64,000 nt of DNA, taken from Sulfurospirillum sp. UBA6810 (GTDB taxonomy: Bacteria > Campylobacterota > Campylobacteria > Campylobacterales > Sulfurospirillaceae). The notes beneath the pieces are model-generated. The model did not search any database. It had not been told where the DNA came from and was given only the letters and a program-made list of their open reading frames with translations. Location of the stretch: positions 1-64,000 of the forward strand of contig DKEY01000016.1 in NCBI GenBank assembly GCA_002469305.1. The letters run 5' to 3'. The translations under genes were made by a program, and so were the position numbers. Shown piece after piece: positions 52,492 to 61,339 of this stretch; the first letter of the stretch is position 1, and every line of letters starts with the position of its first letter.

Positions 52492-52512
52492 GAGAGGATT
52501 ACCCCCTCTTTC
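52490..52512. terminator. hairpin terminator between convergent genes
   Basis: An AAGAGAGG / CCTCTTT pairing lies between the stop codons of the transglycosylase and the deoxyribosyltransferase-HD gene. Confidence 0.55.
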
Positions 52513-54339
52513 TTATATGGTTTTTTCTTGTTTGATAGATTGATCCGTTGCCATATCTTTAACAAGAAGAGCTATTTTATCTGTAGTAGATATGTTTTGG
52601 TACTCATACGCACCTAAAACTTTAGAGTCTCTTTGTGCAATTTTAATAAGCTCTTGTGTTACAGGAAGTTCTAACTCAATCCATTTTCTAGCGAATAGAA
52701 TTGCAGCATCTTTTTTATCCAAAGGCTCTTCGCGCAAAGAACTGACAGGATATGGCTCTAGTTCAAAACCAAAATCTTTAAGACCTGTTTTTTTAGCATC
52801 TTCTATCCATTCATCTGCATCTTCTTTTGGCATGTAAGAGAGAGCTTCGGTATACATCATTGTTTTATCTACAAGTTTTACTTCGTAAGGTTCTTTTTCA
52901 CAGACACCAACCATCTTTGCAAACTTTGCAAGTGCTTGGTTTTCATGTATTTTATATTCTGGTAAACATTTTTTATAAGGAGTTGCCATATCCCCTGTAT
53001 ATGACTCATAAAGCTCATGGAATAATCCCCATTGAGCCAACTCTTTATTTCCAGGGTATTTTTTTTCAATCATTTTAGCTATGTTTACACAATGTTCGGC
53101 AACTGTTAAATCAGTTTGCGCCCAAAATCTATGAACTCTAGCAAGGCTTTCAGCAAATAGCTCTGGCTTAAAGTCTTTTTCACTTATATTCCAAGGATTA
53201 ACTTTTACTCCTGCAAATCTACTTTTTAAACTACAAGATTTCATAATATCTGATATCTCATTTTCTGTTTTAATCCGCCCTGATATTTTATTGCCAAGAG
53301 TGATTAATGTATTTCCAACCAACCCTTTTAAATCTATAATGGCATTTTTGATTGGTTCTGGTGTATGTGAGTACTTATTCATCAAAGATGTTAAAGCTTC
53401 TAACTTATTGTTTATAAGAGTAAGCGTGTGGTTGACTGATTTTTCGTTACTTTGAGTTTGGTGTGTGGAAGTACTTTTATTTGCTTCAATATCTCGCACT
53501 ACTTTAGCAGCTTCTTCTAGTGATGAAACAATTTTGACATTATTCTCTTTTGCTAAGAACATTAAGTTCAAAGGTAAGTCAAAATCTTCATATTCATTTC
53601 CATTTACATCTTTAGCTTTGCCAGCTTTTTCTCTTAATGAGCGTTTATTGTCCTCCAAGTATAAGATAACTGTTTTACCTAAAGAAGAAGCGTAGCCAAC
53701 TTCAAAAGATGTACCTGAGTCGGGTTCTTCCCCTCTAAAAGGGTTCATATCAGCAACAATATAATCAGCGTTCTTTATCATTTCTATATTGTTTTCTCTG
53801 ATAGTTAAAGCATCTTGGTGTTTGTTACCCGTGGGTGTGAAGTTTCCATCAAAAGGAATAACAGCATTGATCCCGCTTTGTGATATGAACAGGTCTTTTT
53901 CTGTATTTAAAACACTCAATGCGTCTGGCTTAAATACACCTGGACCTGCTAAGTATGCAACTGGAGTAATTGTCTCTGGATAAAGAGTTGTTTGTGGTAC
54001 CAATCTATCTCTAATGAAAACAGGTATGACTTTAAGAAACAACTCTTCATTATCAAGGACAATAAGATCAGTAGATAATAAAGGTATAACCTCTGAACCA
54101 TTTTCATTTTCAATAATTTTATCTTTTGAAACATGTAAGAGAAGATTTTTTTTATCAAAAGTTTCATTTTGTATATCATTTCTTACGATAGACCAAAAAA
54201 TATGAGGTTCATCATCAAGGTTCATACCCTTATAACTCAGATACATTTCCCATTGAATATCAGCTTTGCTGTATTGATTATAATAAAGTTTTTCATATAC
54301 AGAAATGATTTCATCTACAAAATTTTGGTCAAGGTTCAT
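52513..54339 (-). CDS. nucleoside 2-deoxyribosyltransferase - HD phosphohydrolase fusion with shared C-terminal tail
   Basis: This 608-residue protein has an N-terminal part of unknown role (1-120), a nucleoside 2-deoxyribosyltransferase-like domain (AYLAGPGVFKPDAL, then ADYIVADMNPFRGEEPDSG and FEVGYASSLGKTVILY) and an HD domain (LTVAEHCVNIAKMI, WGLFHELYESYTGDMATPYK). It likely remodels or removes (deoxy)nucleotides. The tail core is TDKIALLVKDM (Thr 23 residues from the end). A related promoter-like sequence lies upstream on the minus strand. Confidence 0.78.
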   Translation of the reverse strand: MNLDQNFVDEIISVYEKLYYNQYSKADIQWEMYLSYKGMNLDDEPHIFWSIVRNDIQNETFDKKNLLLHVSKDKIIENENGSEVIPLLSTDLIVLDNEELFLKVIPVFIRDRLVPQTTLYPETITPVAYLAGPGVFKPDALSVLNTEKDLFISQSGINAVIPFDGNFTPTGNKHQDALTIRENNIEMIKNADYIVADMNPFRGEEPDSGTSFEVGYASSLGKTVILYLEDNKRSLREKAGKAKDVNGNEYEDFDLPLNLMFLAKENNVKIVSSLEEAAKVVRDIEANKSTSTHQTQSNEKSVNHTLTLINNKLEALTSLMNKYSHTPEPIKNAIIDLKGLVGNTLITLGNKISGRIKTENEISDIMKSCSLKSRFAGVKVNPWNISEKDFKPELFAESLARVHRFWAQTDLTVAEHCVNIAKMIEKKYPGNKELAQWGLFHELYESYTGDMATPYKKCLPEYKIHENQALAKFAKMVGVCEKEPYEVKLVDKTMMYTEALSYMPKEDADEWIEDAKKTGLKDFGFELEPYPVSSLREEPLDKKDAAILFARKWIELELPVTQELIKIAQRDSKVLGAYEYQNISTTDKIALLVKDMATDQSIKQEKTI

Positions 54340-54405
54340 AATCCCCCTCCTTTTATATTTGATGTATAAGATATAGTAACTAAATTTAATTTTAATTAAG
54401 TTTAA

Positions 54406-54428
54406 ATTAACTATAATTTTATTAATAA
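54406..54428 (+). promoter_or_regulatory. element promoter motif before the 54453 gene
   Basis: TTAACTATAATTTTATTA lies about 30 bp before the ATG; AAAGGAA follows. Confidence 0.5.
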
Positions 54429-54452
54429 AAACATTATTAAAAGGAACTTAAT

Positions 54453-54671
54453 ATGAGTAAGCCAATTGATTTTAGAACCTCAGAGAATAGAGTTCAAATT
54501 TCTACTCCAGATTCCGATGCTGGAAGATTAGGTGCTAAGTCGTGTGATTTTTGTCATGTAAAGCCAAGAAAAAGAAAGCACAAAATAAATAAGGGCGGAT
54601 TTAATTCACTTATGTTTTGTAGTAGTAAGTGTTTGTGTGCGTATAAAGATAAATACGGTATTTCTAACTAA
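54453..54671 (+). CDS. small zinc-finger protein
   Basis: This 72-residue protein has CDFCHVKP and FCSSKCLC, a probable zinc site of four or five cysteines. It overlaps the end of the convergent 54664 gene by 8 bp. A role in binding DNA, RNA or protein is possible. Confidence 0.6.
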   Translation: MSKPIDFRTSENRVQISTPDSDAGRLGAKSCDFCHVKPRKRKHKINKGGFNSLMFCSSKCLCAYKDKYGISN

Positions 54672-55530
54672 TTTCCAATCCTAACGAGGGCTTTTTATAC
54701 TTCAAACTCTTTGATATATTTTCAGAGATATTTTCATTTTTACTACTAATGCCCTCCTCTTTTAAAGCTTTCCCTATCTGCTCTGTATAAGAAGATTTCA
54801 GTTCTTTGAGCTCTTTATAAATTACTTTTTGAGAACTTAGTAATTCTAATGGATTGCCATTGTTAAAGAGCTTCCAAGAATTATCTTTTTTATCCCATAT
54901 TGCGCCATAATTGTGAAGAGCTTTTCTAAATGCTCTTGGATCATCTTTGGATGTTCCTCTTACCACTAAGACATTTTCTCCCTCGTCTTTACATGTAAAA
55001 GAGTTCTCTTGGCTAAGTTCACTTTTTTTTTCTGCACTTTCAAAACCTACAAATTCAATATGCACATTGAATTTTTTATCAAGTTTCTTAGAAAGTATTT
55101 CTTGAAAATATTTTACAGGGTTATTTTTAGTTTTTAAATTTCCATTTGCAGTAGGCTTTGCTTGATAAAGAGATAGTAAATCCTTATACCACTTTTTCCC
55201 TTCGCTCAGTCCATTTATGTAGTAAGATGTTTTTCCCTTGACAACTTCTATGGTATGTTTTTTAGCTGCTACCACATTTGCTTGAGCTAATGGGATATCA
55301 GAATATGATAGAGGAATAAACTCATTTGTTTTTAGCTGAGATAGTTTTCTACAGAGTGAATCATGTGGGTTAAAATTTAAACTCTCATAGTTTAATGTTT
55401 GAGGATTATATATTGCTTTTAAAACATTAATTATAAAAAAATGCAACTCTTTAGGCAGTGATTTGTTGTCTTTTACAATCTCAAATTTACCAGAGGTATC
55501 TTTTTTAATTTCAAGTATTCTTCTAGCCAT
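54664..55530 (-). CDS. hypothetical protein with a GAxWDxKxxxW domain and shared C-terminal tail
   Basis: This 288-residue protein has a segment FRKALHNYGAIWDKKDNSWK resembling the small domain (DUF5710-like) common in conjugative-element proteins. The tail core is NISENISKSLKYK (Ser 20 residues from the end). The promoter palindrome at 55573 serves it and the divergent 55630 gene. Confidence 0.6.
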   Translation of the reverse strand: MARRILEIKKDTSGKFEIVKDNKSLPKELHFFIINVLKAIYNPQTLNYESLNFNPHDSLCRKLSQLKTNEFIPLSYSDIPLAQANVVAAKKHTIEVVKGKTSYYINGLSEGKKWYKDLLSLYQAKPTANGNLKTKNNPVKYFQEILSKKLDKKFNVHIEFVGFESAEKKSELSQENSFTCKDEGENVLVVRGTSKDDPRAFRKALHNYGAIWDKKDNSWKLFNNGNPLELLSSQKVIYKELKELKSSYTEQIGKALKEEGISSKNENISENISKSLKYKKPSLGLEIS

Positions 55531-55572
55531 AATTTAACCTTTCATATAATTAAACCTCTCTTAAGCGTAGTG

Positions 55573-55586
55573 TAATAAATTTATTA
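55573..55586. promoter_or_regulatory. perfect palindrome TAATAAATTTATTA, bidirectional element promoter motif
   Basis: A 14-bp perfect palindrome lies between the divergent genes 55530 and 55630, about 44 bp from each start. It is the symmetric form of the element promoter motif. Confidence 0.55.
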
Positions 55587-55629
55587 TTATAATTTTCTTA
55601 ACACAATAAAATTATCTATAAGGTATAAA

Positions 55630-55755
55630 ATGTTTTATAATGGTTATCTTACAATCGAAGCAGCTCCAAAAAGAAAGAATAAATATAAATACAAGATATT
55701 AACAGGGCTTTTATTTGCAGGAATAATTTTATCTTTCTTGTATGGTAATTTATAA
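55630..55755 (+). CDS. 41-residue membrane peptide
   Basis: The product has a basic segment (APKRKNKYKYK) and one hydrophobic helix (ILTGLLFAGIILSFLYG). It is the first gene after the promoter palindrome. Not recognised. Confidence 0.5.
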   Translation: MFYNGYLTIEAAPKRKNKYKYKILTGLLFAGIILSFLYGNL

Positions 55756-55773
55756 AAGTATATAGGAGAAAAA

Positions 55774-56877
55774 ATGAACACTCAAGTAGAAAGTTTTTTA
55801 CAAAAACTCAAAGAAGAAAAAGCAGAGATTATATCCATAGACTATATACCAAAAGAGGGTTTTAAAGTGTTCACATCTAAAGGATCCTATACCAAAGCAA
55901 ATTTACCACTTATAGCAAAATTTACAGAGGAAGATTTTTTGGAGGTTGAAGAAAAGGCTAGACTAAACATTTTCTCTAACTTAACTCAAGAAGTTATAGA
56001 AACAGCAAGTGAAACCAAGTATGAGATTGAAAACTCAATTTCAGAGTTTATTCAAAAGATAGCCAATATAAAAACATCTTCTAATAACGAAGAAGAAAAT
56101 GCAAAAGAGATATTAGATATTATAGGACAAATTCAAGAACCAGAAATTAAAAAAATTCTCTTTAAAAAATTCCAAACAAAACAGACAAACCAAAATTTTG
56201 AAAAACTACTAAAAATAAGCTATGTGGATAATCTCTCAACTTGTTTTAATTCCACGTATTATCATCATTATTTTGGTACAAATGATATTATGTGGAATAG
56301 AGACGATGATATAAAAGAGTACAACATCTTATTGGAAATGCTCTATAAACACGAAACAAATGCGGTTATGTTTATTGATATGAATAACTTTAAAATAATC
56401 AATGATAATGTGAGCCATGATGCAGGAGATATTGTACTGCAAAAGCTTGGGTGTGAACTTGTGCAAGAATATAAAGACCTCTTATCTATTAGAAGAAGCG
56501 GTGATGAGTTTATAGTTTTTGGGAAAAGGGAAAGATTAGAAGAGTTATCAAACTCAATCACAAATCAACATTTCGCACAACACTTAAGCTCACATCTACC
56601 AGATATCAAGTTGCATGGTATGCAAGTTCAAGCAACTGTTTCATATGGCATACAAAACGTCTTAATTCCAAAGTGTGTTGAAAACACTATAGAGATAATG
56701 CACTTTAAAACCATGCTAAATAAAAGCATCGTAGTAGCTGAATCTAAAATGTATGATTATAAGAAGAGCTTCAAAGAAGAAGAGATAAAAAACAGACCAA
56801 AAGTAGAACGTATCGAAGAGAGTATATCCAAAGCTGTAACCAAGCAACAAGATACATCGTTAGACACAAAAGCATAA
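55774..56877 (+). CDS. GGDEF-domain diguanylate cyclase with shared C-terminal tail
   Basis: This 367-residue protein has a helical N-terminus, then a GGDEF domain with FIDMNNFKIINDNVSHDAGD and RRSGDEFIVFG (SGDEF near residue 240). The metal-binding Asp is kept, so it could make a cyclic dinucleotide. The tail core is EESISKAVTKQ (20 residues from the end; Glu at the Ser position). Few mobile elements encode cyclases; it may set host adhesion or motility. Confidence 0.8.
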   Translation: MNTQVESFLQKLKEEKAEIISIDYIPKEGFKVFTSKGSYTKANLPLIAKFTEEDFLEVEEKARLNIFSNLTQEVIETASETKYEIENSISEFIQKIANIKTSSNNEEENAKEILDIIGQIQEPEIKKILFKKFQTKQTNQNFEKLLKISYVDNLSTCFNSTYYHHYFGTNDIMWNRDDDIKEYNILLEMLYKHETNAVMFIDMNNFKIINDNVSHDAGDIVLQKLGCELVQEYKDLLSIRRSGDEFIVFGKRERLEELSNSITNQHFAQHLSSHLPDIKLHGMQVQATVSYGIQNVLIPKCVENTIEIMHFKTMLNKSIVVAESKMYDYKKSFKEEEIKNRPKVERIEESISKAVTKQQDTSLDTKA

Positions 56878-56887
56878 GGAGTTTATT

Positions 56888-57457
56888 TTGATAAAGTTAG
56901 TGAAAAAACTATTTCAAAGAGTGAAAGCCTTTGTTCAAATCGGAAGTGGTAAAAGTATTGATTTTAAAAGAGCAATCGAGGGCAAACCAACTTATTTAGT
57001 TGTTGATGGTATGGGTACTTTAGAAGATTACAATACTAACAGTTTAAGCTTTAGGGAATTTACTAAAAAAGATACTAAAGAGCTAGCGGAAGTTGTTCTT
57101 GCTAATGCATTACCTTATGAGCTAAATGTTATTGATAAAGATGAACCTTGTAAAGCCCCGAAAAAAAGACATATTTTTCTAAGAGTAATGGATAGTGTTT
57201 TTTCAATTAAAAAACCTAGCACAATCTATTTTTTAGTTCTATCTGTACTTACAGAAATTGCCATATTCTTAGAGTATGGGTTCAAGGGCATGTATGTATT
57301 AGTTGGCATATTAATGGCTTATATACTCTCTCAAAAAGGGCTTTGGAGTGTTAGTAAAAGCAAGTTTAAAAGATTTTTTGGAGTCGGCTTATTTTTATTG
57401 TCAAACATAAGTTTTGTGGTGCTAGTCGTGTATAGAATTTCAAAGGTATTTGAGTAA
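56888..57457 (+). CDS. membrane protein of unknown function
   Basis: This 189-residue protein has a cytosolic N-terminal half and three hydrophobic helices (for example IYFLVLSVLTEIAIFLEYG). The start is TTG after AAGGAG. It lies between the GGDEF and primase genes. Not recognised. Confidence 0.6.
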   Translation: MIKLVKKLFQRVKAFVQIGSGKSIDFKRAIEGKPTYLVVDGMGTLEDYNTNSLSFREFTKKDTKELAEVVLANALPYELNVIDKDEPCKAPKKRHIFLRVMDSVFSIKKPSTIYFLVLSVLTEIAIFLEYGFKGMYVLVGILMAYILSQKGLWSVSKSKFKRFFGVGLFLLSNISFVVLVVYRISKVFE

Positions 57458-57466
57458 GGATGAGTT

Positions 57467-59755
57467 ATGCCAGAAGATAATATAAAAGAAATGACCCCAA
57501 GAGCAGATGAAATAAGACAGTTTTTAGAGATCATGTTTCATACAAATGGCAAAGGTGTAGATGTATTCCAATCAGTAGAAGCGATTTTAAAAACACAAGC
57601 ATTTTTCCCCAATTTAGATTTTGAAAGTGCTGTGTATCTATGGAAGCAATGTCAAAAAAATAAATTTGAGCCTGGTACAATCTCCAGACTAAGTACTTTT
57701 GAAAATAAGGGCTTTAAAATCAAACTAGAGAACACAGGTATTAAAAATATAGGGATAAGACTACAAGAATATTCAAATTGGAGTCAATCTAAAGTATATC
57801 GCACATTCTTTGATATTAGCCACACCGATATGCCCATTACAGAAAGCAGGCAATATAAAATAAAAAAATTTACATTAAATGAGCGCTTTGCCACCAATTG
57901 TTTTCAAAGTTTTGAAGAGAATACAGGTTTTAAATTAAAACCATCAAAAGACAAAAAAATATCAATTGATTATGATAACAAAGTGATTTTTTATCAAGCC
58001 AATGATGAATTAAGGGTGCAATTTGAGAGCTTTTTAAAAGCTGTAGCAACATTTCATTATGCTCCAACAAAACAAGATTATGCGAGAATACTAGACTCTC
58101 AAACAATTGCAAAAGAGGCAAGAACACAGGTTACATTGACAATCAACTCTATCCTAGGACTTTTAAATCTTGGGCAAATTGCAATTACTCCAGAGTACAA
58201 AAAAGAGTACCGATGGGGAGATAATTTTCTACAAAGATATCAAAAGTTAGAAAAGATTTCTACGAATATTGCATCAATAGTTAATTCTGTAGATTTGGAA
58301 AAACATTTCAATATAGAGTTTTCAGAGCAACAAAAAAGAGTAAAAAGAGAGCAAATACGAAAATTTGCCACTTCAAATATAAACTACGAAAGCATGAAAG
58401 AAGAACTCTATGCAGAGACAGATAGAGTAAAAAAAGCAATACACAATAGAGTTGATATTCTTGAAGTAATCGAATACTACGATAGTGCGAATGTCAAAAA
58501 AGCAGGTGCAAACTATAAAGCAATGTGTCCTTCGCATGATGATACCAACCCTTCTTTATCAATTAAAGTTTCCGATAACTACTGCAAGTGTTTTTCATGT
58601 AATTTTGGAGGGGATATATTTGACTACACAATGAAAGTTGAAAAAAATTTACAGTTCAATGAAGTAGTAGATTTGTTAGCAGCTAGATATGGAATCCAAA
58701 CATTTTATGAAGATATAAAAAACAGATATAAAGATGCAGCAAACAGAAAAACACCAAGAGAGATGTTTTTAGAACAATTTCCAGATGAGTCGCCACAAAA
58801 GATACACTCTTTGGGAGATATTGAGTTTTATGAGTATGCTTTTGATAAAAGAAGTGGTCTTGATAAAAACAAAGTTTATAGTGTAAAAGAGCCTAGAAAG
58901 ACTCAAGAGAGGGCGCAAGAAATTACTTCTAGTGTTAAAGAGGTTTATGATGTTAATAAAAATTTTGAAAGCGTACAATATCTGGCCAAAGAGAGAGGTA
59001 TTACTAAATACCCTAAAGAGCTAAAATATATAATTGGAGAATATAAGCTGAAAGATGGTAATGTCATAACATATAAGGGCATTGGATATGTTAATAGAAG
59101 CGGAGGAGCAGATATAAGATTTCCAAGAGTTTTTGCAAAAGAAGAGAGTCACAAAAAAACACGTTCAGTTGGTCCAAAAGATATTGTTATTCTTAATGAG
59201 CATAATTTAAAGCCAGGAGGTACTAACATCATTATTCCTAGTGAAAGTGGATGGGATGTTGCAGCATTTTATAATCAGCCAAAATTCAAGAGCATTATAG
59301 ATAAGGCTGTTGTTGTTGTTGGAAATGGAGCTTCTAATCTTCAAAAAATGATAGAGTTTATAAACCAAAATAAGAATGAAGACACTATTTTAATTCTCTT
59401 AACACAAGCAGATACAACAAATCAAAATTATAGCTATGAGCTCTTGCTTCAAACAGAAAATGAGGTAATGCAAGAAGTACCAAAAGAGAATGTAAGATTT
59501 AACAAAGACATTCTTCTAAAGACAGCTATTCAAAGATATGTTAAAATTGAGTATTCAGATGAAGAGTACAATAGAAAAGCTGATGTGAATGATTTACATT
59601 TGGATGGAATTGATTTATCCACAAGACTTTATGGATCATGTAAAAGTGAAGTGCTAAGTATGATAGAAGATGGTCGGGAACAACATCAAAATATAGATAT
59701 CTCCACCTTACAAGACATAAAAAAAAACAATGAAGTAGTAAGTTATGAACTATAA
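57467..59755 (+). CDS. CHC2 zinc-finger primase-like protein
   Basis: This 762-residue protein has a long N-terminal part of unknown fold (1-330), a DnaG-type CHC2 zinc finger (MCPSHDDTNPSL, then CKCFSCNFGGDIFD, about residues 353-385) and a C-terminal region with IIPSESGWDVAAF, which resembles a weak TOPRIM. The acidic DxD of classic TOPRIM is not obvious. It likely primes replication of the element or of the transferred strand. No shared tail. Confidence 0.75.
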   Translation: MPEDNIKEMTPRADEIRQFLEIMFHTNGKGVDVFQSVEAILKTQAFFPNLDFESAVYLWKQCQKNKFEPGTISRLSTFENKGFKIKLENTGIKNIGIRLQEYSNWSQSKVYRTFFDISHTDMPITESRQYKIKKFTLNERFATNCFQSFEENTGFKLKPSKDKKISIDYDNKVIFYQANDELRVQFESFLKAVATFHYAPTKQDYARILDSQTIAKEARTQVTLTINSILGLLNLGQIAITPEYKKEYRWGDNFLQRYQKLEKISTNIASIVNSVDLEKHFNIEFSEQQKRVKREQIRKFATSNINYESMKEELYAETDRVKKAIHNRVDILEVIEYYDSANVKKAGANYKAMCPSHDDTNPSLSIKVSDNYCKCFSCNFGGDIFDYTMKVEKNLQFNEVVDLLAARYGIQTFYEDIKNRYKDAANRKTPREMFLEQFPDESPQKIHSLGDIEFYEYAFDKRSGLDKNKVYSVKEPRKTQERAQEITSSVKEVYDVNKNFESVQYLAKERGITKYPKELKYIIGEYKLKDGNVITYKGIGYVNRSGGADIRFPRVFAKEESHKKTRSVGPKDIVILNEHNLKPGGTNIIIPSESGWDVAAFYNQPKFKSIIDKAVVVVGNGASNLQKMIEFINQNKNEDTILILLTQADTTNQNYSYELLLQTENEVMQEVPKENVRFNKDILLKTAIQRYVKIEYSDEEYNRKADVNDLHLDGIDLSTRLYGSCKSEVLSMIEDGREQHQNIDISTLQDIKKNNEVVSYEL

Positions 59756-59782
59756 ATACAAAAAGATAAAGCGGATGAGTAC

Positions 59783-60391
59783 TTGGCTCATATTATTTTA
59801 AACATCCAGCCTTATTGCAACACAACCATTCCACCTACCACAAAGTATATAAACCAATCTAGTGCAAAAATAGACTATAGAGTAGGATTGAGGGAGTTTA
59901 AAGAGGCTTTTGCTGAATATGGAGGAATTGAGTTTAAGAAGAAGCTCTATATGAGAAAAGAAGATTTTGACAGTAAGTTTGGTTTGGCTGCTTTTTCAAA
60001 AGATATGCCAAAAGTAGGTTTTTTAATAAATGAGGCTAAAGATAAGAGCTATATGCCAAGTTGGTGTGCTACGCAAGATTTTAGCAAAGAGGTTGAAGAG
60101 AGAGATGGCAAAAGAGTTGTTACAGACAAATACATTACTACATATAGCACAGAAGAAGAAATTAATCAAAAATACAAACTCTTATATGAGAACTGTTTTG
60201 AAGTAAGCAAGTTGTTGGGAATTGATAAATTTGAGGCTATAAGCGTTAAAAATGGAGAGAAAAGAGTCTTTAGTTGCCAAGAGAGTGATTGGTTTTATAC
60301 CCCATTAGATAACATGGGTACAAAAATGATGGGATACCATTTAAAAAAAAGAATAAAAGAAGTAGAGGCAGGACTAAATGGTTATATGTAA
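59783..60391 (+). CDS. hypothetical protein in frame after the primase stop
   Basis: This 202-residue reading frame has no convincing start; the first option is a TTG. It is in the same frame as the primase and only one TAA separates them. It may be a separate gene or the C-terminal part of a longer primase cut by a stop. Alpha/beta, no recognised domain. The end overlaps the next ATG. Confidence 0.5.
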   Translation: MAHIILNIQPYCNTTIPPTTKYINQSSAKIDYRVGLREFKEAFAEYGGIEFKKKLYMRKEDFDSKFGLAAFSKDMPKVGFLINEAKDKSYMPSWCATQDFSKEVEERDGKRVVTDKYITTYSTEEEINQKYKLLYENCFEVSKLLGIDKFEAISVKNGEKRVFSCQESDWFYTPLDNMGTKMMGYHLKKRIKEVEAGLNGYM

Positions 60392-61274
60392 ATTTGATAA
60401 AACAGAAGACAACGAGGTTCTTGTAATCACAAGAGATAATTTTGAAAAACATACCAATAAATCTAAAGATTATATATTTGAAGTTAGAGGCAAAAATCAA
60501 TATTATGCGTATTGTCCCTCTTGTGGCAACCCTATAGTTTTGGTAAACCTTTATGTGGATCAAGACCATAATGAAAAAAAACCAACAGTATATGGAAAAC
60601 ATTCCGTTCCAGGTAATCCATTTGACCTCTTTAATGTAGAGACATATAAAAGGTGTCTTTTGAAGTCTAAAAACAAAATAGCCTTTTCAAAGCATGAAAA
60701 ACATCGCAATAAAGATACGGCAGAGTTTTTTAAAAAGTTTCTCTATGAGAATATCTATGAAATAAGAAGATTTGTCTCTCATATCCTTGGAATAAACATC
60801 TCTCAAAAACAGTTTGATAGATTTTTAGATGAGTTTGAAAGAAGTGAAGGTTATTACTATAAAGGGTTAGATATTGGGAATTTGCCTTATCTGATACTTT
60901 TTTTATCAAACCAGCAAAACATTACCTATCAGTTTTTAAACAAAGATAGTAGTGTTGAGTTAGAAGCATCCATCAAAGGCTCTAGCTACTTTGATATAAA
61001 AAAGACAGAAGAACAAAAAAAGAATGAGGGGCAAATAGTCCACAAAGAGATAATTTCTGAGACGTTGAAAAATAGAGTATCTATCTATACTGTTTTTAAA
61101 CATCACACATATGATAAAAACCAAAATCAGCACATGGTATATGAAATATATGAGAAGTTAAAAAACCCTGATGAAAAAGCTCAAGAAACTCTCATTGTTA
61201 GTATGAAGATACTCCTTGATACCGCTTACATGTATAACTTGGCTAGGAAAAAAGAGGAAGAAAAAAAGCATTAA
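60378..61274 (+). CDS. hypothetical protein with zinc-ribbon-like motif
   Basis: This 298-residue protein has YCPSCGNP near residue 46, which may bind zinc with a second ligand pair not clearly seen. The rest is helical and ends in a charged EEEKK tail. It overlaps the previous frame by 14 bp. Not recognised. Confidence 0.55.
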   Translation: MVICKFDKTEDNEVLVITRDNFEKHTNKSKDYIFEVRGKNQYYAYCPSCGNPIVLVNLYVDQDHNEKKPTVYGKHSVPGNPFDLFNVETYKRCLLKSKNKIAFSKHEKHRNKDTAEFFKKFLYENIYEIRRFVSHILGINISQKQFDRFLDEFERSEGYYYKGLDIGNLPYLILFLSNQQNITYQFLNKDSSVELEASIKGSSYFDIKKTEEQKKNEGQIVHKEIISETLKNRVSIYTVFKHHTYDKNQNQHMVYEIYEKLKNPDEKAQETLIVSMKILLDTAYMYNLARKKEEEKKH

Positions 61275-61339
61275 GTCTTATTTTTGCTAAATAAGGTAGT
61301 AAACAGTATAATTGAAAAAAACAAGATGGGGGAGATGGT

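Larger units (their letters stand above)
492..54998. repeat. dispersed palindrome TTACATGTAA, 18 exact copies
   Basis: Exact copies start at 492, 1531, 2805, 7988, 9701, 9773, 10278, 12552, 12840, 21565, 22124, 24411, 24990, 38747, 43527, 43808, 51988 and 54989. Most are inside genes on either strand. Thirteen lie in the first 25 kb and five in the last 39 kb. An AT-rich genome of about one third GC would give far less than one copy by chance in 64 kb. Confidence 0.85.
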
